A DNA stretch of 12,573 nucleotides from Thoreauomyces humboldtii (Eukaryota; Chytridiomycota; Chytridiomycetes; Spizellomycetales; Powellomycetaceae): assembly GCA_027596035.1 (NCBI GenBank), contig JADGJA010000684.1:1-12573 (forward strand), given 5' to 3'. Positions 1 to 9,788 of this stretch are shown here, piece after piece. Under the pieces are notes generated by a model that was not told the origin of the DNA, searched no databases, and saw nothing but the letters and a program-made list of their open reading frames with translations. The translations under genes were made by a program, and so were the position numbers. Positions within the stretch are counted from its first letter, which is position 1. Every line of letters starts with the position of its first letter.

Positions 1-987
1 GAAATGGCCCATGCTCCACGAACAAGTCAAGCAAACGGCCGGCCTGTTGGATTAGGAAAGAATAGTAACAAAGGAGTGGGCAGCGCAGCGCCCACTGAGT
101 GGAGACGCGCGCGAGAGCTCTGTGTGGTCTTCCTCATCCTTTCACATTCTCCGACACACACACACACACATCCAGCACGAGCGCCATAGCACTTTCATCC
201 CCCACCCACCATCCCTTATAGCTTAGTCGGGTATACTCCCCTCCCCTTCCCTGGGCTTTGGCACTCCTCTTTCTGTCGAGGTAGGTTCTCGTCAGTGCCT
301 TCGAATATATCGTGGCTCAGCCCGCGCCCTTGGCGTCTGCCGGCTTCTATATGGAGTGCGGGTCAGAGCCAGGAACCCCATTGTCGTGTTGTGAACGAGC
401 GTGTGGGGGTCGTTGCGGTCCGTTTGGATTTCGGTAGCTCCAAGTGTAGTTTCGGCAACTTCCGCTCGCTTACCAAACCATCAGGCATCTCGCCGCAATC
501 TGTGATCCCCGCTGGCCATAAAAAAATATCCTCTCTCGCTGTGGCAGATGCTCAACCGTTTCGAGGCCTTCCTTGTATGGAATTGACGGGCACCGAGAAG
601 GAAGCGAGATGTGGAAAAGGCATTCGCCGCCACGACCGGCGAGCGAGTGCTTCGAGGAAAGTGCTGCGTGGGGAGGGGAGGCGATCATCCCAACATCGCC
701 ATTCCCATTACAGTAAACAAGACTGAGAAATTGGATGCAACGTGAAGGACTCGTTCCTTCCCTCTGCTGAGATTTTGTCATCGTCTGGTCCGGGTTGTTC
801 TTTGGGTCCAAAAAACGAACTTGGATGGCGGACTAATCGCCTGTTTCCCAACAACTTTTCTGTCAGTCAGGGTGATTCGCACCCTCTCGTTGTTTTTCTC
901 ATTGGAGCCGAACACAGTCCAAACAGGCCAGCCTTCTCAGCTGCAAGTAGGCCATCACCGTCTCGCCAACCCTCATTGTGGGCAACC
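1..987. other. noncoding region upstream of THI20 (promoter and 5' leader)
   Basis: No gene is recognised here. The short open frames show no family motif and no plausible splice partners. A CA dinucleotide run sits near 154-170 in pyrimidine-rich sequence, and CT-rich stretches near 121-150 and 225-280 resemble fungal promoter/leader DNA. A compact hairpin with 6-bp arms (AGGGTG/CACCCT) and a 5-nt loop lies at 869-885. The THI20 frame is open upstream from about 742 but contains no ATG before 988, so 742-987 is taken as 5' leader. Confidence 0.5.
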
Positions 988-3024
988 ATGACGATACCGG
1001 CCTCCCCTCAAAAGCAGGGCGTCGATGCATCCGCCGTCCCTGCCACCCCGACCCGTCGCGTTCTCACTGTCGCCGGTTCTGACTCGGGCGGGGGTGCCGG
1101 GATCCAGGCTGATCTCAAGACCCTCACCACGCTATGCGTATACGGAACGTCCGTCATCACCGCCCTCACCGCCCAAAACACCCTCGGCGTGCAGGGCGTC
1201 TATCCCGTACCCGCCGTCTTCGTGTCCCAGCAAATGGCGAGCGTCCTGGACGACATTGGCTGCGACGCTGCAAAGACCGGCATGATGCACAACGCAGAGA
1301 TCATCGAATGTGTGTCGGTCCAGTTCCGCGCCTTCAGGGTCAAGCGCATCGTCGTGGATCCCGTCATGATCTCGACATCGGGCTCCGTGCTGCTCGCTGC
1401 CGACGCAGTGTCGGCCCTGAGGAGGTTCCTCATCCCTCTAGCTGAAGTTCTCACACCCAACGTGCCCGAAGCCGAGGCGCTCACGGGAATGAGCATCCGC
1501 ACCCCTGCGGACGTGCGTCTCGCCGCGAGGGAGCTGCACTCGCTAGGTTGCGCTAACGTCCTCATCAAGGGAGGTCACATGCCACTCGACAAGGCCGGCG
1601 TGCCCATTGAAGATCTGGCAAACTGCCCGCCGGATGCTCACGTCGTCGACGTCCTTTTCGACGGAAAAGAGTTCCGGGAGTACACCAGTACTTATGTGGA
1701 CACGACGAGCACCCATGGAACAGGATGCACTCTCTCGTCCGCCATCGCAGCTGGTCTTGCGAACGGTCTCGACGGTAAGCGAGTTGCGATCTCGAGGGGA
1801 AAGGCTCCATGTTCGTGTATAGGAAACGCAACGCTCAATTGACACTCCCGACACCCCTCTTCCAGTGCCCTGCGCTGTGGACCTTGCGATTCGATTCGTG
1901 GCCAATGGTCTCCGCACGCGCTTCCCCATCGGCAAAGGGCGGGGACCCCTCAACCACCTTCCTGCCGCTCAACTTCACCCCGTCGCGCCAATCTCTCCCC
2001 TTCCAGCCTCAACGCCCAAACCATTCCGCTTCGTTGACGCACTCCTCGCCTCGTGTCCGAAGGAATGGATGGCCTACGTGGACCACGAATTTGTCCGACA
2101 AGTGGGCAATGGGACTCTCCCAAAGCCATCCTTCCAACATTTCATCAAGCAGGACTACATCTTTCTGCGTCATTACGCTCGTGCCAACGCTCTCGCCAGC
2201 TACCGCGAGTCGGACATGGAGAGCATCGTCCGTGCAGCTAACGTCGTGGCGTATATTGGCGTCGAGTGTCAGATGCACGTAAAGGTAAGGGGAATCTCCG
2301 CCCTGGAATTTCCTTTTTGGTGTGACCGTTTGAGGTTTTTGCCACTGACCGTGCGTCTGCCATTGAACTTCAAAAAGCTTGCGGAAGAATGGGGCATCTC
2401 TCTGCCGGAGCTCGAGTCGACCGTGGAGGCTACCGCCAACCTAGCCTACACGCGCTACGTCCTCGAGAAGGGCATGAGCGGTGACCGCCTCGACCTCCGC
2501 GTTGCGTTGGCTCCCTGTTTGTTGGGTTACGGCGCTATTGCGCAACGATTGGCGGCTGATCCCGCTACAAAACGAGGTGCGCATGCAGAGTCTTCACGCG
2601 GCGGAAAACCACAGGAACGCTGACTTTCGGAACACGCTTGTAGAGGGGAACCCGTACTGGCCTTGGATCGAGAATTACGCAAAGCCAGAGTTCCAGCAAG
2701 CCGTCATTGACGGCAGAGGTAAAGAAATTCTATGGTTTTGTTTGGGATTCTTGTTCGGACACACTTTTGACATCCCGGGTCACATCCTATAGCACTCCTC
2801 GAGACACTGTTCCAAGAGATGGTACCCGTTACCAATGTCAAGCGGATCGCTCAGCTCTGCGATACCTTCCGTCAGGGTTCCATACTGGAGGCCAATTTCT
2901 GGCAGAGTGAGTGATGCCGACCCTTTTTGAGATCCGACGCTACTCGGAAAAGAGGGGAACGGCGCCGGTTGAACTCGCTTCTGATCTGTTTTTCTTTTCA
3001 GTGGGGCTAGCCGTCTTGCCTTAG
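988..3024 (+). CDS. THI20: bifunctional hydroxymethylpyrimidine/phosphomethylpyrimidine kinase fused to TenA (Thi20-type), six exons
   Basis: The product phosphorylates HMP to HMP-P and HMP-PP for thiamine synthesis, and its C-terminal TenA/thiaminase II domain recycles pyrimidine moieties; it is presumably cytosolic. Exons: 988-1774, 1866-2284, 2378-2576, 2644-2718, 2793-2906, 3002-3024, giving 538 aa against about 550 for yeast Thi20 (from memory). ThiD part, residues 24-295: [15 protein letters not shown] (29-43), DPVMISTSG (124-132), [11 protein letters not shown] (155-165), and the anion hole HGTGC with likely catalytic Cys247. GKGRGPLNH (285-293) closes this domain. TenA part, residues 316-538: [14 protein letters not shown] (355-368), PCLLGYG with likely active-site Cys449, [11 protein letters not shown] (471-481), and the terminal LEANFWQM with likely catalytic Glu526. 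The start is the first in-frame ATG and has A at -3. The last, 23-nt exon is supported by GTGAGT and TTTTCAG splice sites and supplies the expected FWQMGL ending. It is convergent with the next gene. Confidence 0.95.
2285..2377 (+). other. THI20 intron 2, in-frame and free of stops
   Basis: This segment starts with GTAAGG and ends with AAAAAG. It is 93 nt long, a multiple of three, and contains no stop in the gene's frame. It interrupts the TenA domain between MHVK and LAEEWGIS, which TenA proteins join directly, so it is called an intron. The acceptor lacks a good pyrimidine tract. Confidence 0.75.
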
Positions 3025-3303
3025 GCGAAGCGTCGCCATGTCTTTCCCATCTCCACGCGTATTTTCTTTTGTAGTCACTTTTCATTCTTCATATTTGTCG
3101 TAAAGACATTCCGATATATCATTTCACTTACACATTACACAAATGAAGTCATTTCGTTTGTCTGTTACGTCCATTCGGGGCAGAAGATTGAAGATACAGA
3201 TATGATATAAACATGTGTACAAAGAAGGGAAAGATACAGGGTGAAGATATGCTTGACGTCCGGGGTAAAAATCAGGGGAAGCATGTGCTTTGTAAGGTAA
3301 ACA
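3025..3303. other. convergent intergenic spacer, 3' UTRs of both neighbours
   Basis: This AT-richer stretch of 279 nt separates the stop codons of THI20 and the reverse-strand membrane-protein gene. It contains no open frame of note. It presumably holds both polyadenylation regions, but I see no single convincing signal. Confidence 0.5.
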
Positions 3304-4231
3304 TTAGACGACCTGCGTCGGATGGGAACGCGATGGCGTTTCTTCGGATGGCACCACGACGACCGCCACCTCCGCGACCTCATGCGTCCCTACGTACAAG
3401 GGCGGGTCCTCCCTCACGGTCACGGCCTCTGTCGGGGCCTGCACCACGACCACCCTCATCTCCTCCACGACGGTCCCTCGCCCATCCCGTCTCGCATTCC
3501 CGTACAACGGCAAGGGCTCGTCCGCGTCGTCGTATCCCGGCGGCTTCGTCAGGGCGCTCCCTTCCATGACCGCCCTCGTGATCTCGTCGCTGGGCATGTT
3601 GGTCAGCGAACCGAGGTCTCGGATGCGGATCAGACGGCCGTACTTGAATCGGTAGATGGCGTAGGTTCCGACGAGGAGGAGGATCCAGAACGAGATGACA
3701 TACCACCTGTAACTCACGTTCTGCTGGTGAAACGAAACGTACTGCGATTTCCCCCCAGAGAAATGACAGTTAGATCCCCGAGGAGAGAGAGAGCAAAAGG
3801 AAGGGATGGCGAAAAGCTGGGAAGACCCTCACCATGATCACGGCAAAGATGGGCACCCAGGTGAGCAATGGGAAGAGAAAAGTTCGTCGAAGCTGCTGCC
3901 TCGTCTCGAGGAAGATGGCCTGCACGGCTTCGTCGTCGCGCAGACACGCGGCCGAGATGTCTCTGTCGGGAACGCCGTGGGAGGATGGGGAAGGAGGAGG
4001 GACGGAGGGACCGCGTCGCATCTCCTCATCTTCCAATGCCGGGAAGACTTCGGTCATGTATGATAGGGAAAGTCGACGGTGGATGGGGTGCTGGTAGATT
4101 GGTGGTGGGGCGGATGGTGGAACTGGAGAGGTAGTGGCATGGAGGGATTGCGATGGTAAGGATGAGGTTGGTTGGAAGAGGCCTGACGAGACCTCTGCAT
4201 GAGTCGAGATCCGCGATCCTGCTTCTGACAT
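3304..4231 (-). CDS. two-transmembrane protein with three PPxY motifs, putative Rsp5/NEDD4-type adaptor, two exons
   Basis: Family not recognised. Exons on the reverse strand are 4231-3833 and 3741-3304, joined in phase 0 across a 91-nt intron (GTGAGG...CGCAG), giving 278 aa. Residues 1-90 are Pro/Ser-rich and probably disordered. Hydrophobic segments lie at about 117-136 (FLFPLLTWVPIFAVIM) and 146-164 (WYVISFWILLLVGTYAIYR), with a short loop between them and a charged cytosol-like tail. PPxY motifs, the ligand for WW domains of Nedd4/Rsp5 ubiquitin ligases, occur at 43-46 (PPIY), 200-203 (PPGY) and 246-249 (PPLY); LPLY at 210-213 is a weaker variant. The PPxY motifs flank both membrane segments, which fits two spans with both ends on one side. 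A role as a membrane-anchored ubiquitin-ligase adaptor is inference. ATG 4231 is the first in frame but has T at -3, so an upstream exon or the Met at residue 59 is possible. Confidence 0.8.
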
Positions 4232-5486
4232 GTAATCGACGATGTATCTGTGATGTTCGAGTCGGGGACACTGGGTATGATGAACGGCACGATAGCAAAC
4301 GAGAGGTGAAGATGAGAACGGTAGGATGCAGACAACGTATTTTGAGGGGTGGAGAATCGAATGAGGAGACAGTCTTGGATATGAGGGAACGCCCGCTGCG
4401 TGCGAAACATGCCACTGCGACCAGTGTGAATTCGCACGCACACACACACAAGTGACCGCTGCGCAGCAAGGCACACAAACAAGGGACGGGCAGGCAACGT
4501 GCGCGGAGTGCGAGAGCTGAGTGGACTGGAGACCCTACTGTCCAAAACGACCGACTGCGTGCTCGTGGTCTAAAACAGGCTAAATTGAACACGCTGAAAA
4601 AGCCAAAAAGCTTGTCTTCCGCTGATCGCCGCATGCCATGTCCCCGTCTTTTGGCATCGAGTAGTTCGTCCCAGATGCGATCATGCAGAGAACCCGTCTC
4701 GGAAGGGATAGGATGACACAGTAGCATTCAACAACGGCCCGGTAGAGGCTTTCAGAATGGAACACACAGAGCATTGGCACTCGATGTCCGCTCTTGTTTT
4801 ACCTGTAGACATTCATCGAGCCACAACGTTCAGGACAAGGACTGCCTACTTACATGTATTTCGGACACTCCGGGATCGGGTCAGACCGTGACACTGGGAC
4901 AGGCTGTTCTTGTTGACCTGGGGAGTCCTTGGGTGGATCCTACCATCGCTGTTTTCGAATGGGCACATCGGTTGAGAAGTGGGGCGATAGTCTGAGCAGG
5001 ATCCACAAAATTGGTGAACCGGGATACTACGCTGAAATATTACCGGCAAAAGCTCGGTGCAGGAGTCGACAAGAAACAAGTATGAATACAAGGTCGTTTT
5101 TATCAACCACCCGTAGTGACTATCCCTGGCGTCAAGCCCACAGGGGTGTTGAGGGCGCTTCCGTCGTTTTCGATTGAACATGGTTACGGCATGACATCCT
5201 TGGACTGTCCGTCGACAGGTAGCATTAGTGCAGATTTTCCCAGACTAAAGCTACCGGCACCGCATCCCTGCATGTTTCCGGTTGCAGCAACTCCTGCATG
5301 CCCTCGCGTCATGGTGTGACGTTTTACCGAAATCAAAGTTCATGTCGCTAGCATAACCTTTCCCTGGAGTCCCTGGCTGGATGTTCGACTTCGACAGCAA
5401 AAACTCCGCTCAGAATCATTCTGCAGGTTCTGCAGGTTCGACGAGCGGCCATTCGCGAAGCTACTTTACAGCTTATACATCCAAGC
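4232..5486. other. divergent intergenic region between the membrane-protein and propeller genes
   Basis: About 1.25 kb separates two divergent starts. Reading frames of 60-110 codons exist on both strands (for example 4774-4995, 4846-5181 and 5116-5319), but none shows a family motif or a coherent splice chain. A CA repeat lies at about 4435-4451, 200 bp upstream of the reverse-strand start. A short tandem of TTCTGCAGG occurs near 5419-5436. The region probably holds two promoters and 5' UTRs; an unrecognised small gene or noncoding transcript cannot be excluded. Confidence 0.45.
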
Positions 5487-8456
5487 ATGACAACCACGGC
5501 AAAAATCAGTGCATCACTCGGTCTCAAGGCTTCGGTTGCACGACCCCCAAGCATCGCCACCGAGCTTGCCCAAGCAAAGAATCAGATAAACAATTTTCGA
5601 GACGGCATCGACGTGAGCGGCCGTGCTCGACCTTCCTTAGACGAGCAGACGAGCAAGCTTACTCTTGTCAGTGTTCTCTTCCTTAGATCCTCGAACGAAC
5701 TTTCCGAGAAAATGTCATTCTCCGCAGAGGGCACTTTCAGCCATATGCCGTGTTCTCGCCCGAAGTGCCGTCCCTGTCGATGAGCAATGATGACGACTAT
5801 GCCGCCGAAATGATATCTAGAGCAAAGGCAGATCTTCTGAAGCAAAGCGGACAAAAGAAGAAGCTGGAAGAAGAAAGCGTATGTGTCCATCGAGATTTGC
5901 ATCCTACCAGAACTGGAACCAGTGTTTGAAAACCGCTAACGTTTCCATACCAAATAGGCGAACCAAAAGCTGGATTCCGAGGAGCAGCTGAGGACACGAA
6001 TAGCAGAAACCAGGAGCAAGTTCCGTGCAAAGGAGGCGCTGCTAGAAGGTGACGTTAGCATGCTTGAGCGCAGATTCATGCTCGCGACTGATCTTCGATT
6101 CGGTGGTAGCTGGACCGAAGTTTGTACATTACTTCTGCTCGACCTACGGAGAAGCTTTATTCATTCACGCGCTCGGGACACGGCTATATGCTGTCTTTGC
6201 GTCCAACAACTGGCTCGGTAATCCTCGTACGGGGGTCCATGTATAACCGTAGACCTCGATCTGACCCTGTCAGCAGAGTTCTGGGAGTTTGCACCAGAGA
6301 CTTCGATACCGCACCTTCGCGATGTAGTTCAGCTCTCCACGCTCGATTCCATCACCACCGTCTGCCATCTGTTCTCGGATCTGAAGCGGCCAGACACTTC
6401 GGAGGAGGGAGGCTCGGATACCAGTAGCAGGCGGAGCAGCAACTTTCTGTCATCGGCGGAACCCTCTCGTCGACCCTCCAACGCTTCCTCTACCACCTCC
6501 GATCAGCCCATCGCACGCGCAGGTTCGTCCTCGCTGCAGCCGGTCAAATCTGCCGGTAACTCCCTGTGGGGAGGTACCACGGAGTCGAGCAGGAGGCGCA
6601 TCTCGGCTCGGACGCGGGTCATCGGCAACGTCATGGAAGAGGAGGATGGTGGGGAACAGAATGAGGAGGCGGAGGAGCAAGGGACGTTCGAGGATTCCCC
6701 AGCGAAGTTCGTCAGGAAGAATTCGACCGCCACTGTCGGTGCCGAACAGGAGCCGGCCGAGCTGGCAGCTGAAACCACGACGCAGCATACGTTTTTCCTT
6801 GGATGCCAGACAGGCCTCGGTGCCACATTCGTGATTGATATCACCTGGGTGAGGGAGACGGACATCTCGGTGAGTGACGTGGACTTGATCTTGGCGTTAA
6901 TGCCGGATGGCTAACGAACTGTGTCTAGACGTACGTGCACTCGGTGTGCAGTACACGTCAGCTCTCCCTTGCTCCGATCAAGCTCACTTGTTTTGTGGAG
7001 TATGATGATAGCATTGTTTGTCTGGTCTCCCACAGCGGAACGGACCAGGTTCTGGGGGCATACAGTCTCGAACTCGAAGACATTTGGCAGTGCAAAGGGG
7101 ACGTTCTGAGATACACAGCCAAGGACAAGCAGCTGAAAGTCATCGCTCAGACGAGACTGGAATCCGTAAAGGAGAAGGGACCGAAGCAAGAGGATGAAAG
7201 ACCAAATACCACGACAGGTAACATATGAGTTTCATGCGACGAGAGTTTACTACGACAGATTCTGACATTAGAGCGGCTTATCAGATGAACCCTTCATCAG
7301 CGCGATGACTGCCGACTTGATACAAAAACATCTCCTGGTAGCCATGAGATCCGGAGCTATTCTTCGCTTGAACTGCGAGACCATTACTGTGGGCGGGACA
7401 AAGAAGGAGGATCCCAACGTGCTGTCAGATCCACAAACACGTTTACCAGCGGCACCGGAACTGCCACCAATGGTCCGGAAGGACCTCTTTGTAGCTTGGT
7501 GCTTAGAGGTGAGTCGCGGGCCAGAAAAGATAATTTGCGAACGTTCTTTAGAACTCCTCCTCAGATGCAGCCCTTGGCGTCTCCATCGCTGGGTCCATCT
7601 CGCATCGCTGACGAAGGACCCGAGAAAGGAATGGGAAAAGCAGTCTATTCCTTCCGAACGACGCCAGAGATTGTGGTAAGGGGATCTGTCAGGCGCGAAG
7701 TCTGCACGACGTAGCTCACCGACGCACATTGTGGAACCTTGCCATTTTAAGGCGAGACACATTGCAACCTTCCTTCACTACGCTACAAACAAACCTTTTC
7801 TGCTTCTCTGCTGCACAGACGGCACCCTGCGGATGTATCCGATGGACATGGGTCTGGCGACCGCGACGCCAATCGTGTACACCTACGCGGATCAGGACCG
7901 GGAGCGTGGGGTATCTTCGGATCTCGCATTGGTATGGGCAGACGAAGTCAAGCTCATCAATGTCGACGGCACTCCGCGCCAGTTCCTTGTTGCCTATACT
8001 GCTGATGGTGCGTAAAACAAGTTCGATCAGTCAATGCCAATGCTTTTCGAGAGCTCAAATCTGTCCACCCTAGGCATATTCGTGATTTACAACATCTCAG
8101 CCCCGGAACCTCTCCTTGAAAAACGCATCCTCTCCAACAGAGCGGCCAACATCTTCCGTGAACAGCCGCCTGTGGTCAGCAACGTCGTAGGGTCGCGTGA
8201 TGAGCTGGGTCCGGCATCCGGGTCTTTGGGGTCGTTGACGAGCATGTCGACTCGAGCCACGCCTTCCACGCCGTCAAGCACCGAAGTCGTCCTTCCGCCT
8301 GCGCTGAGAAAATGCCGGATGCTGGACAATGAGAACGGGACGTGCGTAATAAGCGCAGGACGGGAATGGGCGCTGGTGGATTTGAAGAATCTGCAAGGGT
8401 GGGACGTGAAGCACACGAATTTCAACGCTAGCAAGAGCGAATCTGGTCGGAAGTAA
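5487..8456 (+). CDS. unrecognised protein: N-terminal coiled coil followed by probable WD40-like beta-propeller, ten exons
   Basis: I cannot name the family. Preferred exons: 5487-5612, 5687-5878, 5958-6048, 6110-6217, 6274-6869, 6929-7217, 7285-7508, 7565-7675, 7752-8007, 8074-8456; the total of 2376 nt gives 791 aa. All junction phases close, and several introns have clear branch sites (CTAAC near 5936 and 6911, CTGAC near 7262). Residues about 80-136 are Lys/Glu-rich and predicted coiled coil. From about 138 on, hydrophobic beta-strand-like blocks alternate with loops (TRLYAVFASNNWL, PFLLLCCTDGTLRMYPM, GIFVIYNISAP, TCVISAGREWALVDL), which suggests a propeller. Residues about 205-330 form a Ser/Glu-rich disordered insert. 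Several introns have alternative in-frame sites, so residues near exons 2, 4, 5 and 9 may be wrong. The first ATG has A at -3; further 5' exons cannot be excluded. Two separate genes, coiled coil and propeller, is the main alternative. Confidence 0.7.
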
Positions 8457-9432
8457 TCACTGCATGTAATTTTGTTTAATTATGATCTTGCTGGTTGCTC
8501 AGGCTGCGGTCTCATTCAGGCTGAGGCTAACGAAGGCGCTGAAGAGATGCACTGCAGTGACTGCATCTCGTGGGCAAGGTGTCAATGAACACGTGCCGGC
8601 GAGGCTGCGAGTCGGTGAATGTTTTGGAGCATCTAGTCCGCGAGTGTACGGTAAGAAGTCTGACGACGTAGAACAGACTTCACGCGATGTCTGAAAGTCA
8701 GAAATTGAGAGGTTCGACGATGAAAATGGAAACTGAATGTCCAACTAACAAACTTTAAGCGATGAAGTCCTGGCGCCCGATATTCGGCCTTGGGCCTTGC
8801 TGCACCTTCCGACGAAACGGAGTGGCGGGACTCGCAAGTTTGGACAGCGACCGCAAGGCTGTCCTCGCGTTGTCACAATTCACAAGCAACGACAGCATTC
8901 GTTTAGAAGAACCGCCTATCGTTCTTTCGCATGGAGAAAGGACGTTTCCATGGCGCACACAAGCACCTGGTCGTCAAGGAGCGACTTGCCCAAGTGTAAG
9001 ATCCGTGTGATGTCCTTTGCCAGACAGGGCGGGTGGACCGCCCTCTGCGATGCCATGCAAGCGTTCAACTTTTTGGAATCTTTGAATACGTTTTTCTTGG
9101 GGGCTCCGGGACACTCCACCAGCCGGCTCGCCGCCCAGTGCAACTTCTTTCGTTCGTTCGTTCGCCCGTGCAACTTGGAACTTGCCGCTAAACCTTGACA
9201 GCGATGCTGCCGCAGGGCGACCACAACTCAACAACTCGACGCAACGCATCTTGCCCAACAACTCTTCTACCCAATCCATCCCCTTCACTTGTCTTCCCTC
9301 CTCCATAAACACTCAGAGTCATCCCAAGCTCATACAGTGCTCATCTATCAGCACTGCCCTCCACCGATTCGCCCTCGACCATTTTCCATTTCCTCACCGA
9401 TCGAAAACACCAAGTCAACGGACTATGCAGAC
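8457..9432. other. intergenic region and CT-rich 5' leader of the SAP gene
   Basis: I see no gene here. Open frames such as 8797-9198 show no recognisable motif. An inverted repeat with 8-bp arms lies at 8544-8569. A four-unit TTCG run lies at about 9150-9165. From about 9230 to 9420 the plus strand is rich in C, T and A and poor in G, typical of a fungal leader. An ATG at 9425 lies out of frame just upstream of the SAP start and opens a frame overlapping it to 9565, which could dampen translation. Confidence 0.45.
8544..8569. repeat. inverted repeat with 8-bp arms downstream of the propeller gene
   Basis: The arms GAGATGCA (8544-8551) and TGCATCTC (8562-8569) are perfect reverse complements around a 10-nt centre. 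The inner CACTGCAGTG (8550-8559) is itself a 10-bp palindrome, so two alternative hairpins are possible. It lies 88 nt after the stop codon and may fall in the 3' UTR. No function is known. Confidence 0.5.
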
Positions 9433-9726
9433 ATGTCGCGGAAGGATCTCGAAAAAGAGCTCAAGAGAAGGAAAATCTCATACTCGGTTCGAAAGGAAGA
9501 TTTTGTGCAGCGTTTGCAGCAGCACAAAGACGGTGGTGGTACGGACTGGACATCAAAGGAGATGAAACAGCTCCACGAGCACCTCAAGCACTGGGGCCTT
9601 CGAACCTCAGTAACAAACATCGACCTTGTGCGTCGTCTGCAGCTGAACGACTCTGAACGGCAGCAGTCGGTGGTGACTCCAGAAGAGGAAGTGATGCCGG
9701 AAGAAAGGTCTGTCAAATGTTGTTAG
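9433..9726 (+). CDS. small protein of two tandem SAP motifs, putative DNA/RNA-binding
   Basis: This single-exon frame encodes 97 aa. Residues about 1-33 match the SAP helix-extended loop-helix pattern (DLEKELKRRKISYSVRKEDF then VQRLQQH). Residues about 40-73 repeat it (MKQLHEHLKHWGLRTSVTN then DLVRRLQLND), with the conserved Leu/Gly-type turn and the final RL. SAP motifs bind AT-rich DNA or RNA and usually form part of larger chromatin, repair or mRNA-export proteins, so a protein that is almost only SAP is unusual. The start is the first in-frame ATG after a CT-rich leader, with G at -3. The last residues are KCC. A GT near 9708 could splice to an AG at 9738 and add about 40 residues, but that intron would be only 31 nt and the exon would run into the SPO11 3' end; I prefer the unspliced stop at 9724-9726. 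Transcription converges on SPO11, with 62 bp between the stop codons. Confidence 0.75.
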   Translation: MSRKDLEKELKRRKISYSVRKEDFVQRLQQHKDGGGTDWTSKEMKQLHEHLKHWGLRTSVTNIDLVRRLQLNDSERQQSVVTPEEEVMPEERSVKCC

Positions 9727-9788
9727 AAAGGGGTGCAGAACCGTCACAGAGATGTACAAGACCAGTGACGATGCAGCTACTAGAAGTT

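Noticed and set aside
723..845. Possible TPP riboswitch in the THI20 leader (CTGAGA at 723 and 767; GAACTTGG... with TAAT at 817-837)
   Set aside because: The pieces are about 45 nt apart, where the aptamer needs roughly 10-20. The conserved TGATCTGG and CCAGCG segments are not matched, and no closing P1/P2 stems were found.
742..987. N-terminal extension of THI20 in the same open frame
   Set aside because: There is no ATG before 988, the composition is leader-like, and the family starts near the chosen Met. Non-AUG initiation cannot be excluded but has no support.
3770..4727. Overlapping reverse-strand frames of more than 200 codons around the membrane-protein gene
   Set aside because: The upper part begins with GTG or lies in another frame. 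Only the segment from ATG 4231 joins in phase to the second transmembrane exon.
5429..5445. tRNA B-box-like GGTTCGA near 5433
   Set aside because: No matching A box, acceptor stem or anticodon arm could be folded around it.
8797..9198. 133-codon open frame in the intergenic region
   Set aside because: No motif, no hydrophobic pattern and no splice context were seen; the length is unremarkable for chance at this base composition.
9712..9723. C-terminal KCC of the SAP protein as a prenylation signal
   Set aside because: A terminal CC alone in a putative nucleic-acid-binding protein is weak evidence and probably chance.
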